Assembly: GCA_023664345.1 (NCBI GenBank)
Contig: JAMPFQ010000002.1
Coordinates: 1 to 64,000 of the forward strand
Direction: 5' to 3'
Length of the DNA stretch: 64,000 nucleotides
DNA from: Lachnospiraceae bacterium
GTDB lineage: Bacteria > Bacillota > Clostridia > Lachnospirales > Lachnospiraceae
Shown: piece by piece, positions 9,485-18,934 of the stretch
How the letters are laid out: every line of letters starts with the position of its first letter
Numbering within the stretch: position 1 is the stretch's first letter
Position numbers and translations under genes: made by a program
The notes under the pieces: model-generated
What the model was told of the DNA's origin: nothing
The model's database searches: none
What the model saw: the letters and a program-made list of their open reading frames with translations, nothing else

Positions 9485-9588
9485 ATCTGCTCCTTTCTGT
9501 CCTGACCCTTGTTCTATCCGGCAAATATCCGGGATCTCACTTACTGTTCCGCCCAGGCGCCCGGGAAAGCGCCCCATATGCCTGATAT

Positions 9589-11355
9589 TTACGCCTCAAA
9601 AAATGTATTCTGCACCGCCACAGGGTACATCCGCAGACGACCGTCTTTCAGATACAGTCTCCCCACAAAGCAGGGCGGCTCTCCTTTCGAGATCCTTTCC
9701 AGATACCGGATGGTTCCGGCTTCCTCCTTGGAATAGGCGACCTCTACAGTGACCTCCCTCTCTTCCTCATCGTACAGGGGCAGGGAAAGCTGCTGCCCGG
9801 TCTGGGAAAATTCCGCCGGTTCACAGGAATCGGGCTGCACGAACACCAGTTCCGCCGCCTCCCGCGAACTGCCTCCTGCCAGCCATGCTCTTTGCCGCTT
9901 TCCGATCTGCTCTGTGAAGAGTTTTCCGAAATCCCGGTAATACCAGCCCTCTATGTCGGACAGCGAAAGCCTTTGTTCTCCAACGACCTCTCCCCGGGTG
10001 TCCTGGCTGGAGGAAAGGCGTCCCCTCTCATCGCATTTCGCCCCGGTCAGCCTGATCCTGACTTTTGCAAGCTGCTCCATGGCAATGCCCAGTCCCCAGG
10101 GTGCCTGCGCTTTCTCCGTGAACTTCCTTTTCCGCCCTTTCTCGTAAAACATGGGCCTTGCGTTGGTATAAGTGTACCATTTTTTCGTATTTTCTTCCAG
10201 AAAATATATGGTTTCCCCCTCGTAACCCGTGCCGCTGTTAAAATGCTCCATGGCAATGCCGATCAGATCCAGGCTGCCCACGGGAACATATTCCGCCCTG
10301 AACTCCCCCGCGTGCTGCTTTATTTCCGCATTGTCCTTTGCCTGCTGCAGAAGCCGCACCCTCCTGTAAAGCCTTGTGATCTGCCCCATAAGGTCTTCCG
10401 TCCGAAAGGCGGCTTTCCGTTTAAAATATCTGTCATAGGAATCAAAAAGCCCCCGAAACCAGCCCTCAAAGTTGGCCAGCCCCGCGTTATGGCTGATCAC
10501 CGCAAGCCGTTCCATATGATCCAGCACGTCCGGGGAGGTTCTGGAAAGACCGGTGCCCAGAAGTTCCTCCAGAAACCGCTTCATCTGCCCCGCCGCGTCC
10601 TGTACTCTGTCCATATCATAAGATGATTCTTCCGATGCTTCCTCTGCCAGTTCCTCCGGCGTCAGCTTGCCCGAATCCAGTTTGCACCACAGGATGGCAG
10701 CCGCTTTGTGTGCGCACAGTTCTTTCTTGTGACAGGTACAGGAAGAGTACTCCAGCGGGGACAGGAGTCTGACCACTGTCTCCGCTCCCGCTTCCCTGAC
10801 GGGAAGGCGCACGGTGACGGTAGAAGCGTACTGGATCTGAGGCCTCACCTCCGAGACGACCTGGCTGACAAATCTCTGGAACTGCCTGTTGCCGAGGGTT
10901 TTCTTAAGGATGGGCAGGGGATATGCGTCAATTTCCCGGCGGACTTTATCGGAAACCGCTTCTGTCTGGTCAAGTTCCCCACCCTGCAACAGGTTTCCTG
11001 TCTGCGCGGGCACTTTCTCCCCTGCGCTTTCCGTCTTGTCGGGTTCGTCAGGACAGCCGGAATCTCCCTCCGCACTTTCCCTCAGGGTCAGTATGGCCTG
11101 CACCACATGGCGGCAGATGCTCCTGGACGGACAGCTGCATCTGCTTTCCCCAAGAGGGAAGCAGACCGTCACCGTCTCCTCCCCCACTTTCACCACAGCC
11201 TCGTCCCCCAGACTCTGCACCTCTGCAGCAGACTCCTCTTTATCCTTATAGGCTCGTTTTACGATCCCCTTATTACTGATGCCGATGAGATAATCATCGT
11301 CCACATCGGCCAGCCTTTCTTTCCATTCATTCATCACATCTGTCGTCCCCGTCAT
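9589..11355 (-). CDS. SWIM zinc-finger protein (YehQ-like)
   Basis: 588-residue protein with two SWIM-type zinc sites: CSCPSRSICRH (about residues 74-84) and CTCHKKELCAH (about 206-216), both fitting CxCx(n)CxH. SWIM domains bind nucleic acid or protein. The remaining sequence is mixed helix and strand with no nuclease or helicase motif visible. In Escherichia coli the SWIM protein YehQ is encoded next to a VWA protein, a DUF5682 protein and a MoxR-type ATPase, the same company as here. The start at 11355 has GGGGA six bases before it; an ATG seven codons in is possible. It lies 55 nt after the VWA gene. Confidence 0.85.
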   Translation of the reverse strand: MTGTTDVMNEWKERLADVDDDYLIGISNKGIVKRAYKDKEESAAEVQSLGDEAVVKVGEETVTVCFPLGESRCSCPSRSICRHVVQAILTLRESAEGDSGCPDEPDKTESAGEKVPAQTGNLLQGGELDQTEAVSDKVRREIDAYPLPILKKTLGNRQFQRFVSQVVSEVRPQIQYASTVTVRLPVREAGAETVVRLLSPLEYSSCTCHKKELCAHKAAAILWCKLDSGKLTPEELAEEASEESSYDMDRVQDAAGQMKRFLEELLGTGLSRTSPDVLDHMERLAVISHNAGLANFEGWFRGLFDSYDRYFKRKAAFRTEDLMGQITRLYRRVRLLQQAKDNAEIKQHAGEFRAEYVPVGSLDLIGIAMEHFNSGTGYEGETIYFLEENTKKWYTYTNARPMFYEKGRKRKFTEKAQAPWGLGIAMEQLAKVRIRLTGAKCDERGRLSSSQDTRGEVVGEQRLSLSDIEGWYYRDFGKLFTEQIGKRQRAWLAGGSSREAAELVFVQPDSCEPAEFSQTGQQLSLPLYDEEEREVTVEVAYSKEEAGTIRYLERISKGEPPCFVGRLYLKDGRLRMYPVAVQNTFFEA

Positions 11356-11410
11356 GATCCATCCCCGGTTCCGCCTGTGTTCCGGCGTCCCGCTGTCATT
11401 CGCTGCATTC

Positions 11411-12538
11411 CTATAAGATCGTCTTCCCCATCCATTCCGCCAGTTCCTCCGGCGTCATCGCCCCCACAAAGGCTCCCATATCGGCCAGATCCGCTGCGGC
11501 GTTCCTGTTATAATTGGGAACCGCTTCCATATCCAGCGCCGTCAGCACCACCAGCTTCGCGCCGCTTTCAATGATTCCCTTTGCCACGCTGTAAAGAGGC
11601 TGGCAGCTTCCGCCCTCATACAGATCGGTGACCAGCACCACCATGGTGCGGTACGGAAAATCGATCAGCCCCTCGCAGTAGGCCAGGGCTCCCGCGATAT
11701 TGGTTCCCCCGCCCAGCTGGACGCTCATCAGCGTCTCCACCGGATCCTCCACATAGCCGCTGAGATCCACCACATTGGTGTCAAATATCACCAGCCTGGT
11801 ATCCAGCATGGGCAGTTTTGCGAAAATGCCCGCCATGATGGCGCTGTGAATCACGGAATCCAGCATGGAACCGCTCTCGTCCACACAGATCACCACCCGC
11901 CACTGATTATATTTTCTCATGCGGGAGTTAAAATAGACGTTTTTCAACACCAGCTGCTGACGTTCCGCATCATAATTTTTCAGGTTCCTGCGGATGGTCT
12001 TCTTCATATCCAGGTTCCTTGCCGATCTCACCGGGCTGCTGGCGTTGCGGTTCAGCTGCCCGAAAAAGGACATCCTGACCTCCTGCTCCAGCTTCCTGGC
12101 TATCTCCTCCGCCACTTTCCTCACGATCTCCCTGGCAAGCTGCAGCACTTCGCCTTTCATCATATGCTTCAGTTCCAGTATGGTCTTCAGCAGTTCCCTG
12201 TTAGGTTCCAGCTTCCGCAGCACCTCCGGATCCGTCACCAGTTCCGTCATGCCATATTTTTCCAGCGCGTGACGTTCCATGATCTCCACCGTCCGCTTCG
12301 GGAACAGCGTCTTGATCTGGCGCAGCCAGTAGGGCACGGTAAGCTGGGAATCCCCGCTGCCACCGATCCTGTCCTTTCGTACCTCCTGCTCCTCACCGTA
12401 TTCCCTGGAGTAAAGATAATCCAGCACATTTTCCATATCCATATAGTTGATCCCGCCGGAAGAAAAGGAAATCTGTCCGGCGGAATATTTCCCCAGAACC
12501 AGCCGCCACCGGTTCAGGATCTCCTGCTCGTCAGCCAT
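11411..12538 (-). CDS. VWA domain protein, MoxR partner (YehP-like)
   Basis: 375-residue protein with a C-terminal von Willebrand A domain. Its metal-ion-dependent adhesion site is intact: DxSxS in CVDESGSM (about residue 220), the Thr in GGGTNIAGAL and the Asp in VTDLYEGG. The N-terminal ~200 residues are helical and charged. VWA proteins paired with MoxR ATPases act as metal-dependent adaptors for insertion or remodelling of target proteins. The ATG at 12538 has GGAGG five bases before it. An in-frame ATG four codons earlier contains that site and is unlikely. The gene begins immediately after the DUF5682 stop codon, so coupling is expected. Confidence 0.88.
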   Translation of the reverse strand: MADEQEILNRWRLVLGKYSAGQISFSSGGINYMDMENVLDYLYSREYGEEQEVRKDRIGGSGDSQLTVPYWLRQIKTLFPKRTVEIMERHALEKYGMTELVTDPEVLRKLEPNRELLKTILELKHMMKGEVLQLAREIVRKVAEEIARKLEQEVRMSFFGQLNRNASSPVRSARNLDMKKTIRRNLKNYDAERQQLVLKNVYFNSRMRKYNQWRVVICVDESGSMLDSVIHSAIMAGIFAKLPMLDTRLVIFDTNVVDLSGYVEDPVETLMSVQLGGGTNIAGALAYCEGLIDFPYRTMVVLVTDLYEGGSCQPLYSVAKGIIESGAKLVVLTALDMEAVPNYNRNAAADLADMGAFVGAMTPEELAEWMGKTIL

Positions 12539-12539
12539 A

Positions 12540-15092
12540 TCAACCTCCATACCGCTCTGCTTTCACATAAGCGTCCACTTCCGCCCCGTAAGAATACCAC
12601 TCGGGCAGTATCTCCTCCCGCTCCAGGATATCGCCCCGCTTCTTTCCGTGGAGTCCCGCCGCCATCCCGGCGATCCTGTCCGTCTCCCTGGGGGTAAAAT
12701 AGGTGAACGCCATGCGCAGTTCCGGCAAAAGTTCCATAAACTCTTCCGCCGTCACCTGCCCGAAGAAAGCGTCCAGCATCTTCAGGAAAGCGTCCCCGAT
12801 AAACACCAGATCCCTGGCGGTATAAAACAGGCCCTTGAAAAACTGCGCCGTCCCCAGCAGCTGTTCCCTGGTTCCCGTCAGATACCCCCGGCAAGCCATT
12901 TCCGCTTCCGCCGCCGTCTCCCGGCCGCTGCCATATAAAATGCCGTGGATGCAGCCGTTCAGCCCCGGATGGATCTGGCTGTCCCGGATCATCTTGGACA
13001 GGGCGTCATAATAGGCCTGACGCTCCTCATTCTTTCCGGCATCTTCCGCGGCTCCGGCCCTGTCCTGTCCCGTGACCTGATACAGAAGTTTCAGCGCGTT
13101 CATGCAGGCCGCCAGATCCTCATCCCTGATCTTTGTCATGGAGGGCAGCAGGCTGATCAGTTTCCTGCACCCTATCCGGATCAGGCTTCCGAATTCCATG
13201 GAGGAACCGTACAATTCCCCCAACTCCTCCATCATCAGAAAGGATCGCAGAGCCTCCGCCAGGGAATAGAAATCCGTATCCTGCAGCATCAGTTCATGCA
13301 CCCTCTCATAGACCGGCTGCAGCTGTTCGCCCAGGCTCATCTCAAACACATGGGTCAAAAGGATCGCGCCCTCTTTCGCGCCCATCTCCGCCGCAAGCCT
13401 TTCCTTTACAATGCCATTTGCCGCCTCCTCTATGCTGCCGCCGTAGACGGACACATCGATCAGAGCGGCATCCACCTGTGCGCTCCATTTATATTTCCAG
13501 ATCTCCCGCATCAGGTTCTTGTCCCGTTTCAACTGCAGATTCGGCCCCTTTACCTTTCTGGCAAAGGCTGTGCCAAGAAAAGCAGTCCGGTTGAAAAAGA
13601 TGCTCTCCTGCCTGTGTTTTGGATTGGAAAAAATGGTCAGGGTGGCCTCGGATTCCAGAGTGGAGCCTGTCTTTAGCCGGAATTTCCTGCACTGCGCCCG
13701 GAAATCATGGATAATGGGCGGGACGTCGGCCTGTTCGCACAGTTTTCCCACCTTTTTCCCCGTCATGCGCTTTTGCAGGATCCGCATGGGAGTGTCCGAG
13801 GCCATGTTATACTCTCCCTTTACAAAAGAGGACAGCACCGCGTCTGTCAATTCATAGGCTCCCGGTTCCCGCTTGCCCCGCAGTGCCGCCAGCCCTTTCG
13901 CCATGGAACAGGCGCAGATCTCATCATAGGTGGACAGATAGCCTTCCTTCCGCCGGGTCTCCTTGCCGGAGGAAACGATCAGATCCAAGACCGCGCCGCC
14001 ATATGGGGCATCCGTGTTCCCCTCCTCCAGCGCCTCCCATATCTTCTGGTAAAATCCGGGGAAAGGCATACCGCTGGCGTAGCCGTTCAGCGCATCCGCC
14101 GCCTCCATGGAATAGGGCATGAGATAGACGCCCTGATCCTTGACGGGCACTTTGGCAGTGTCAGGACGCTTTCCCACAGCGGCGGTCAATCCTGTGGCGG
14201 GATGTTCCGCCGTCGTTCCGGCATCCGCCGCCATCGCTTCGGCGTTCTTCGCCATCGTCCCGGCATTCTCCGCCACTGTTTCGGCGCTTTTCACCGTCAT
14301 CTCGGCATCCGCCGCCACCGTTTCGGCGTTCTTCCCGGTCAGCAGCGCTTTCAGCGCCGGTGTGTGGAATCCTCCCGTGACCACCAGGACCGTATCCCGT
14401 CCGGGGACTGCCGCTTCAGCATACTCCCTGATCCGTTCCGCCATATACCGCTCCCTGGCAAGGCAGCCTTCCTCCTCCAGCGTCTCCTGCCGGGTATTTT
14501 CCCTTGCCAGCGCACAGTAGGTGAGCAGGTTGGAAAACCACTCTTCATCCTCCTGCGCCAGTCCGTTCAGTTCAAAATACTTTTCCCAGAATTCGTCAAA
14601 ACTGCGCAGCCCCGTCTTCTCGCACAGCTGCTTCAGGTACTCGTTCCGGGAGAGCAGATAATCGTCATTGTAATTATTTTTCTCCGCTTCCCTGTTCAGC
14701 AGACCCTTTCCCGCCACGGACGCCGCCAGGATATCCCCGTAAGGCAGATCGATGAAAGCCGTCCTGATCCCAAGCTTTTCCCCCTCCCGCAGAGCCGCCA
14801 GTTCGGGGGAATAGTCCAGAAAAGGATAATAACATTTATACCGCTCCTTTTCCGCAGAGATCCGCCCGGCCTCGTCATGATAGGAGTAATAGATGGCAAA
14901 GGGCGCCTCCGTATCCTTATGTACCATGACCGGGATCAGGGAACCGGCATTATCCGGCCCCTCCACAAGTATGGCGCAGGGACGGACACGCCCGATCATC
15001 CGCCTTACATGGAAAGCGCAGGCCGGACTGTGGTGACGGACGGGAAGCAGGATTATCTCAGCCATTTCCTCGCTTCGTAATATTTTCTCCAT
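12540..15092 (-). CDS. DUF5682 family protein (YehM-like)
   Basis: 850-residue soluble protein. The N-terminus LPVRHHSPACAFHVRRMI followed by CAILVEGPDNA is characteristic of DUF5682, and VVTGGFHTPALKALL near residue 245 is a further conserved block. The HH and EGP motifs recall the TraB/Tiki-type metal-dependent fold, but that link is tentative. Residues 255-296 consist of six alanine-rich heptads (see the separate entry). Homologues accompany MoxR, VWA and SWIM genes, as here. The ATG at 15092 follows GGAAGGTGG. A second ATG at 15065 (MAEIILLPVRHH) would overlap less with the upstream MoxR gene and is a real alternative. Function unknown. Confidence 0.8.
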   Translation of the reverse strand: MEKILRSEEMAEIILLPVRHHSPACAFHVRRMIGRVRPCAILVEGPDNAGSLIPVMVHKDTEAPFAIYYSYHDEAGRISAEKERYKCYYPFLDYSPELAALREGEKLGIRTAFIDLPYGDILAASVAGKGLLNREAEKNNYNDDYLLSRNEYLKQLCEKTGLRSFDEFWEKYFELNGLAQEDEEWFSNLLTYCALARENTRQETLEEEGCLARERYMAERIREYAEAAVPGRDTVLVVTGGFHTPALKALLTGKNAETVAADAEMTVKSAETVAENAGTMAKNAEAMAADAGTTAEHPATGLTAAVGKRPDTAKVPVKDQGVYLMPYSMEAADALNGYASGMPFPGFYQKIWEALEEGNTDAPYGGAVLDLIVSSGKETRRKEGYLSTYDEICACSMAKGLAALRGKREPGAYELTDAVLSSFVKGEYNMASDTPMRILQKRMTGKKVGKLCEQADVPPIIHDFRAQCRKFRLKTGSTLESEATLTIFSNPKHRQESIFFNRTAFLGTAFARKVKGPNLQLKRDKNLMREIWKYKWSAQVDAALIDVSVYGGSIEEAANGIVKERLAAEMGAKEGAILLTHVFEMSLGEQLQPVYERVHELMLQDTDFYSLAEALRSFLMMEELGELYGSSMEFGSLIRIGCRKLISLLPSMTKIRDEDLAACMNALKLLYQVTGQDRAGAAEDAGKNEERQAYYDALSKMIRDSQIHPGLNGCIHGILYGSGRETAAEAEMACRGYLTGTREQLLGTAQFFKGLFYTARDLVFIGDAFLKMLDAFFGQVTAEEFMELLPELRMAFTYFTPRETDRIAGMAAGLHGKKRGDILEREEILPEWYSYGAEVDAYVKAERYGG
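14205..14330 (-). repeat. Six tandem 21-bp repeats encoding alanine-rich heptads inside the DUF5682 gene
   Basis: The 126 bases encode six consecutive 7-residue units of the form NAETVAA, DAEMTVK, SAETVAE, NAGTMAK, NAEAMAA and DAGTTAE. DNA copies share a gccgaaacggtggcg-like core. The reading frame is preserved. The repeat lies in a linker after the TGGFHTPALKALL block and probably forms a helix or flexible spacer. Confidence 0.85.
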
Positions 15093-16165
15093 AATCCACC
15101 TTCCCTGTCGCTCTTGTCCCGGATGACCGTGTTAAAGTATTCCTTTACCTTTTCCAGGTCGTCCCTGTTCTCCTTGGAGACCGCTCCCACCAGATTCTGC
15201 ACCAGACAGTCCATATCGATCCGGGCATCCCCGTAATAATAACCCGTGATCATGGCCTGATAGTACACCGACACCGCCTCCGCCGTGCTCATCACCGCCG
15301 AGGGCTTATCGATCCTGTGGCCATAGGAAGAAACGCCCTCCCGCAGTTCGTGGTAGGTAGACGCCAGGATCTCCGCCACATCCTCCTCCGCCTGCATTTG
15401 GATATGGCTCTCCTCCGCCAGCTTGTTCACCTCGTTCATGATGATCATCTTTTCCATGGCCGCTTCCCGCACAGGCATCACGGTCTCGAAGTTAAAACGC
15501 CTCTTCAGGGCGCTGCTCATCTCGTTGACGCCCTTATCCCTGGTATTGGCCGTGCCGATCACATTGAAGCCCGCTTTCGCGAACAGGAAACCGTCGTCCC
15601 CCAGTTCCGGCACATTTAAAACCTTGTCGCTGAGCACGCTGATCAGGCTGTCCTGGATCTCCGCCGGGGTTCTGGTGATCTCCTCGAACCTGGTCAGGAT
15701 CCCCTTTTCCATCCCCACATATAAGGGCGCAGGCACCAACGCTTCCCGGCTGGGCCCCTTGGCCAGCAGCATGGCGTAATTCCAGGAATATTTGATCATA
15801 TCCTCGGTGGTTCCGGCAGTTCCCTGTATGGTGTTGGTGCTGACGCCGCTGATGGCCGCCGAAAGCAGTTCCGAGAGCATGGTCTTGGCCGTCCCCGGCT
15901 CTCCCACCAGCATCAGCCCCCGGTTCCCCGCCAGCGTCACGATGCAGCGCTCCACCAGGGCGTCGTTGCCGAAATACTTTTTCTCGATGCGGTATTCCTT
16001 TCCCTCATATTCCAGGGGCTTCTGGCTCCCCAGGATAAACGTCCTCACCGCCCGGGGCGACATCTGCCAGTTTTCCGGCCGAAGTCCCGTGTCGGTTCCC
16101 TTCAATGCTTTCAATTCCTCCTGATAGCGCACCTCTACAGGGGGTTTTATCAATGCCTGTTCCAT
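15053..16165 (-). CDS. MoxR-family AAA+ ATPase (YehL-like), first core gene of the cluster
   Basis: 370-residue AAA+ ATPase. Walker A is GEPGTAKT (about residues 88-95). The Walker B region is degenerate but recognisable around ILTRFEEITRTP, followed by IQDSLISVLSDK. Sensor 1 lies in NVIGTANTRDKG and the arginine-finger segment is ALKRRFNFE. MoxR ATPases work with VWA proteins as chaperone-like remodelling machines, and the VWA gene lies two genes downstream. The ATG has AGAGGT eight bases before it. The 3' end overlaps the DUF5682 start by 40 bases, indicating tight co-expression. Function of this subfamily (Escherichia coli YehL) is not established. Confidence 0.9.
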   Translation of the reverse strand: MEQALIKPPVEVRYQEELKALKGTDTGLRPENWQMSPRAVRTFILGSQKPLEYEGKEYRIEKKYFGNDALVERCIVTLAGNRGLMLVGEPGTAKTMLSELLSAAISGVSTNTIQGTAGTTEDMIKYSWNYAMLLAKGPSREALVPAPLYVGMEKGILTRFEEITRTPAEIQDSLISVLSDKVLNVPELGDDGFLFAKAGFNVIGTANTRDKGVNEMSSALKRRFNFETVMPVREAAMEKMIIMNEVNKLAEESHIQMQAEEDVAEILASTYHELREGVSSYGHRIDKPSAVMSTAEAVSVYYQAMITGYYYGDARIDMDCLVQNLVGAVSKENRDDLEKVKEYFNTVIRDKSDREGGLWRKYYEARKWLR

Positions 16166-16226
16166 AGTTTCACCTCTTGTTGTTTTTATCTCTGATCGCC
16201 TGACCGTTTCTTTTCATGGCAATTCC

Positions 16227-17819
16227 CTATACGACAGCCTCCACCAATACCTTATCACCCAATCTGATCTTCTTCAAGCCGATCTCTTTTTTCTGATTGA
16301 AGTTAAAACTGAGCATATATCCTGTTTTCAGATGATAGTGTTCCAGGTAGCCTGCCAGCTGTTCTTCTCCGCGTTCGTTATAGGAATCTCCCCGCCATAT
16401 CTTCATCTCAATGATAAATTGGCTTCCATTATAGTCAACGATCAGGTCAGTGCGCTCCTGATTCCTGGTACGGGATTCCACATAAAAATTTCCCGTCCCA
16501 TTGATGATCGGTTTCAGGTAAAGCATGAAATACCGCCGTCCATCCTCTTCAACAAACTTATCCTTGCTGTCGCCATAAATATCATCAAAATGCTCTACAA
16601 ATTTAGCAAGAATCAACTCCATATCCAACTGCCCGTTTTTTATAAACTGATTCTTACTTCGCAAAGCCAGCCTGTACATATCGCCATTCTGGACTTTAGG
16701 CAGGGTAAGGAAATAATTATACAGCCGTGTTTCAAAAATCCTGTTGGCAATCTGCACTGTTTCATGCTCCGCTTTTACAAATCCGAACATAAGCAGCATA
16801 TCCATCGCCTGATCATCCGCATTATAGGCAATGACCTGACCCTGAAACATAAGCAGATATATCATATCCTTCAATTCCGGATATTCGTTTAACTGTCTGA
16901 TCAAGGATTCGAACAGCGTGTTTTTCTCTGACAGCAGTCTCTTCACCGCTTCCAGCACACCTGCCCTTGTCCATACTTTTTTCTTATCCTCAAAGTTTTC
17001 TGTACCCGTGATCTTCTCATCCATCAATTTGCAAAGTCTGGAAACCAGAAACGGATAACCGGAAGTATAATCATAAATCAGTCCTGAAATTTCCCCAACA
17101 TCCATGCCGGTATGAAAATCTGCTTCATACTGGTCCAACATTCCTGCGATATCAGCTGCGGAAAAACTCATCTCTACATCAAAATCAGCAGCGATATTCC
17201 ATGGACTGTTTTGCTTATGCTCATCCTCCGGACGAATCTTTCGCTTCATGTTGCGGACATCATAAACTCCGGCAAGGATTACCGATTGGAAAACAGGCGT
17301 AACATCCCTGTCAAGATAATACGCCCGAAGCTGTGCCAGGAAATCAAGGAATACCTGATTATTAGCGGCTGTATCCGCCTCATCGATGATCAGGACAACC
17401 GGACGTTCCGATTGTCCGCACCATTCGCTGAAACATTCAAAGATTTCCGCCATTTTCAGGTTTCCATCTTTGTCGCCTGCCAGTTCCGCTATTTTTTCTT
17501 TTGGCTGATCCGGAATGTCCGTCCTGTTCCGGACCACTTTCTCAACCTCTCTCGCCAGTCCATTCACAAACGCGGATTCATTCACAAAATCCGAAGAACT
17601 CATTTTTTGGAAATCGAGACTTATCACAGCATAGTCCTGTCTCAAAAAAGCGGCGAGCGCCCGCAGGGTAGTCGTCTTGCCATACTGCCGCGCTCTGTTA
17701 ACAGCAAAATACTCCCCCCTGTCTACCATCGCTTTGATAGCCTCAAGCCTTAACCCAAGGTCAACCATGTAATGCTCCGTCGGTTTACAGGCGCCATTCA
17801 CATTAAATACTTTCGCCAT
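16227..17819 (-). CDS. AAA-ATPase-like protein with C-terminal PD-(D/E)XK nuclease-like domain
   Basis: 530-residue protein of the widespread AAA-ATPase-like/DUF1703 family. The N-terminal ATPase has Walker A-like RARQYGKTTTL and Walker B VVLIIDEADTAANN. The C-terminal domain has the nuclease-like core RTDLIVDYNGSQFIIEMKIW (Asp, then ExK) and GEEQLAGYLEHY. These genes are frequent in gut Clostridia and Bacteroidetes, often in several copies per genome. A role in defence or as selfish elements has been suspected but is unproven. The ATG at 17819 is chosen because GGGAG lies eight bases upstream. The start overlaps closely with the end of the SEC-C gene, so the two form an operon. It ends 61 nt before the MoxR gene, so read-through into the cluster is possible. 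Confidence 0.85.
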   Translation of the reverse strand: MAKVFNVNGACKPTEHYMVDLGLRLEAIKAMVDRGEYFAVNRARQYGKTTTLRALAAFLRQDYAVISLDFQKMSSSDFVNESAFVNGLAREVEKVVRNRTDIPDQPKEKIAELAGDKDGNLKMAEIFECFSEWCGQSERPVVLIIDEADTAANNQVFLDFLAQLRAYYLDRDVTPVFQSVILAGVYDVRNMKRKIRPEDEHKQNSPWNIAADFDVEMSFSAADIAGMLDQYEADFHTGMDVGEISGLIYDYTSGYPFLVSRLCKLMDEKITGTENFEDKKKVWTRAGVLEAVKRLLSEKNTLFESLIRQLNEYPELKDMIYLLMFQGQVIAYNADDQAMDMLLMFGFVKAEHETVQIANRIFETRLYNYFLTLPKVQNGDMYRLALRSKNQFIKNGQLDMELILAKFVEHFDDIYGDSKDKFVEEDGRRYFMLYLKPIINGTGNFYVESRTRNQERTDLIVDYNGSQFIIEMKIWRGDSYNERGEEQLAGYLEHYHLKTGYMLSFNFNQKKEIGLKKIRLGDKVLVEAVV

Positions 17820-17823
17820 CTTA

Positions 17824-18828
17824 CTATCTCCCACAGCATTTCTTATACTTTTTCCCGCTTCCGCAAGGGCAGGGATCGTTTGGATAAATTTTCTTCTCTT
17901 TTACGATAGGGGTGCGGTTCTCTTCCGTTTTCCATTTTCTGAACGATGCTTCAAACTGATCCATCTGCTGCTGATACCACTGACTTTCCTCTTCCTTCCC
18001 CAGATGATCCGCCATCTGCCGTGCACGCATGAAGAGAATCGAATTATCCGCAGTACATGGTACGCCCCAGGTCACTTTCCTGATCACATCATAGGCTTTC
18101 TCAGCCTCGCCGTTTTCAGAGAGAATCCAACTGAAACCGATAATCCCATTCACATTCTGGGGATCCTTCGCCAGCCAGCTTTCATAGTGTTCGTATGCTT
18201 CCGTTACCTTTCCCTCCCGGAAAAGGGCGTCTCCGATACCACACTGAAAGCAGCTGCCGTCTTCGTCCATCCAGTCAAATATTTCCAGTACCTTCCGGCA
18301 AAATGCAATCCTTTCCTCATCTTTCCCCGCATTTCCCAGTTCCATCTCATAATCCTGAAGCCATTCATCGACAGGATAGATAAATTCCTGTTCTTCCATC
18401 AGGCCATATATGGAATAAGTTTTCTCCTCCTGCTCCACAGCGGAGAGGAACAGCTTCCAGGCATCCCGCCAGAAAGCCAGCCCCTGCTCTTCCTTATGAT
18501 TCTCAAAGCATTCATATCCCTTTTGGGCGAGGTCGTCCCACTCATCCCATTCCGTTTCTATATGGTGGTCATCCTCCATGTCAATACTTGCCTGCAGCAT
18601 TTCTTCCAGACAACGCTGATACCTTTCTTCATCAAATGCCTTTCCCTGCTGCAAAATATCAAAGATTTCTGTCAGCGCCACCGCCCCGATCTTGTCCTTT
18701 GCCTCCGACTTTGAATATCCCGCCGCCAGCAGTTTTTCATAGATGTCTTTCGTACAGGGCGGATCGTTTGCCTTTAACTGGTTGTCCACCACCTCCAGAA
18801 TCGTCTTTTTTAATCTTAAGTTTGCCAT
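17824..18828 (-). CDS. SEC-C zinc-motif protein with TPR-like repeats
   Basis: 334-residue acidic, helical protein. The last 20 residues hold a classic SEC-C motif, [15 protein letters not shown], which binds zinc and often mediates contacts with protein or ribosome partners. Residues 60-290 read as helix pairs similar to TPR repeats ([31 protein letters not shown]). The N-terminal ~60 residues look like a short helical DNA/RNA-binding module. The stop codon lies within the ribosome-binding region of the following AAA/nuclease gene, so both are translated together. GGGAG lies about 12 nt before the ATG. The specific function is not recognised. Confidence 0.8.
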   Translation of the reverse strand: MANLRLKKTILEVVDNQLKANDPPCTKDIYEKLLAAGYSKSEAKDKIGAVALTEIFDILQQGKAFDEERYQRCLEEMLQASIDMEDDHHIETEWDEWDDLAQKGYECFENHKEEQGLAFWRDAWKLFLSAVEQEEKTYSIYGLMEEQEFIYPVDEWLQDYEMELGNAGKDEERIAFCRKVLEIFDWMDEDGSCFQCGIGDALFREGKVTEAYEHYESWLAKDPQNVNGIIGFSWILSENGEAEKAYDVIRKVTWGVPCTADNSILFMRARQMADHLGKEEESQWYQQQMDQFEASFRKWKTEENRTPIVKEKKIYPNDPCPCGSGKKYKKCCGR

Positions 18829-18934
18829 GATTGTAATCTTCTCCCTTCATAAAAACCAATATACAAAATCAATTCCGAAACATCCATGCCTCCCGATGAT
18901 TCCCATATACAATATTCACATCTTGACAATTTGA

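Noticed and set aside
13707..15080. Plus-strand open frame (457 codons) over DUF5682
   Set aside because: Antisense shadow; its His/Arg-rich repeats simply mirror the alanine heptads.
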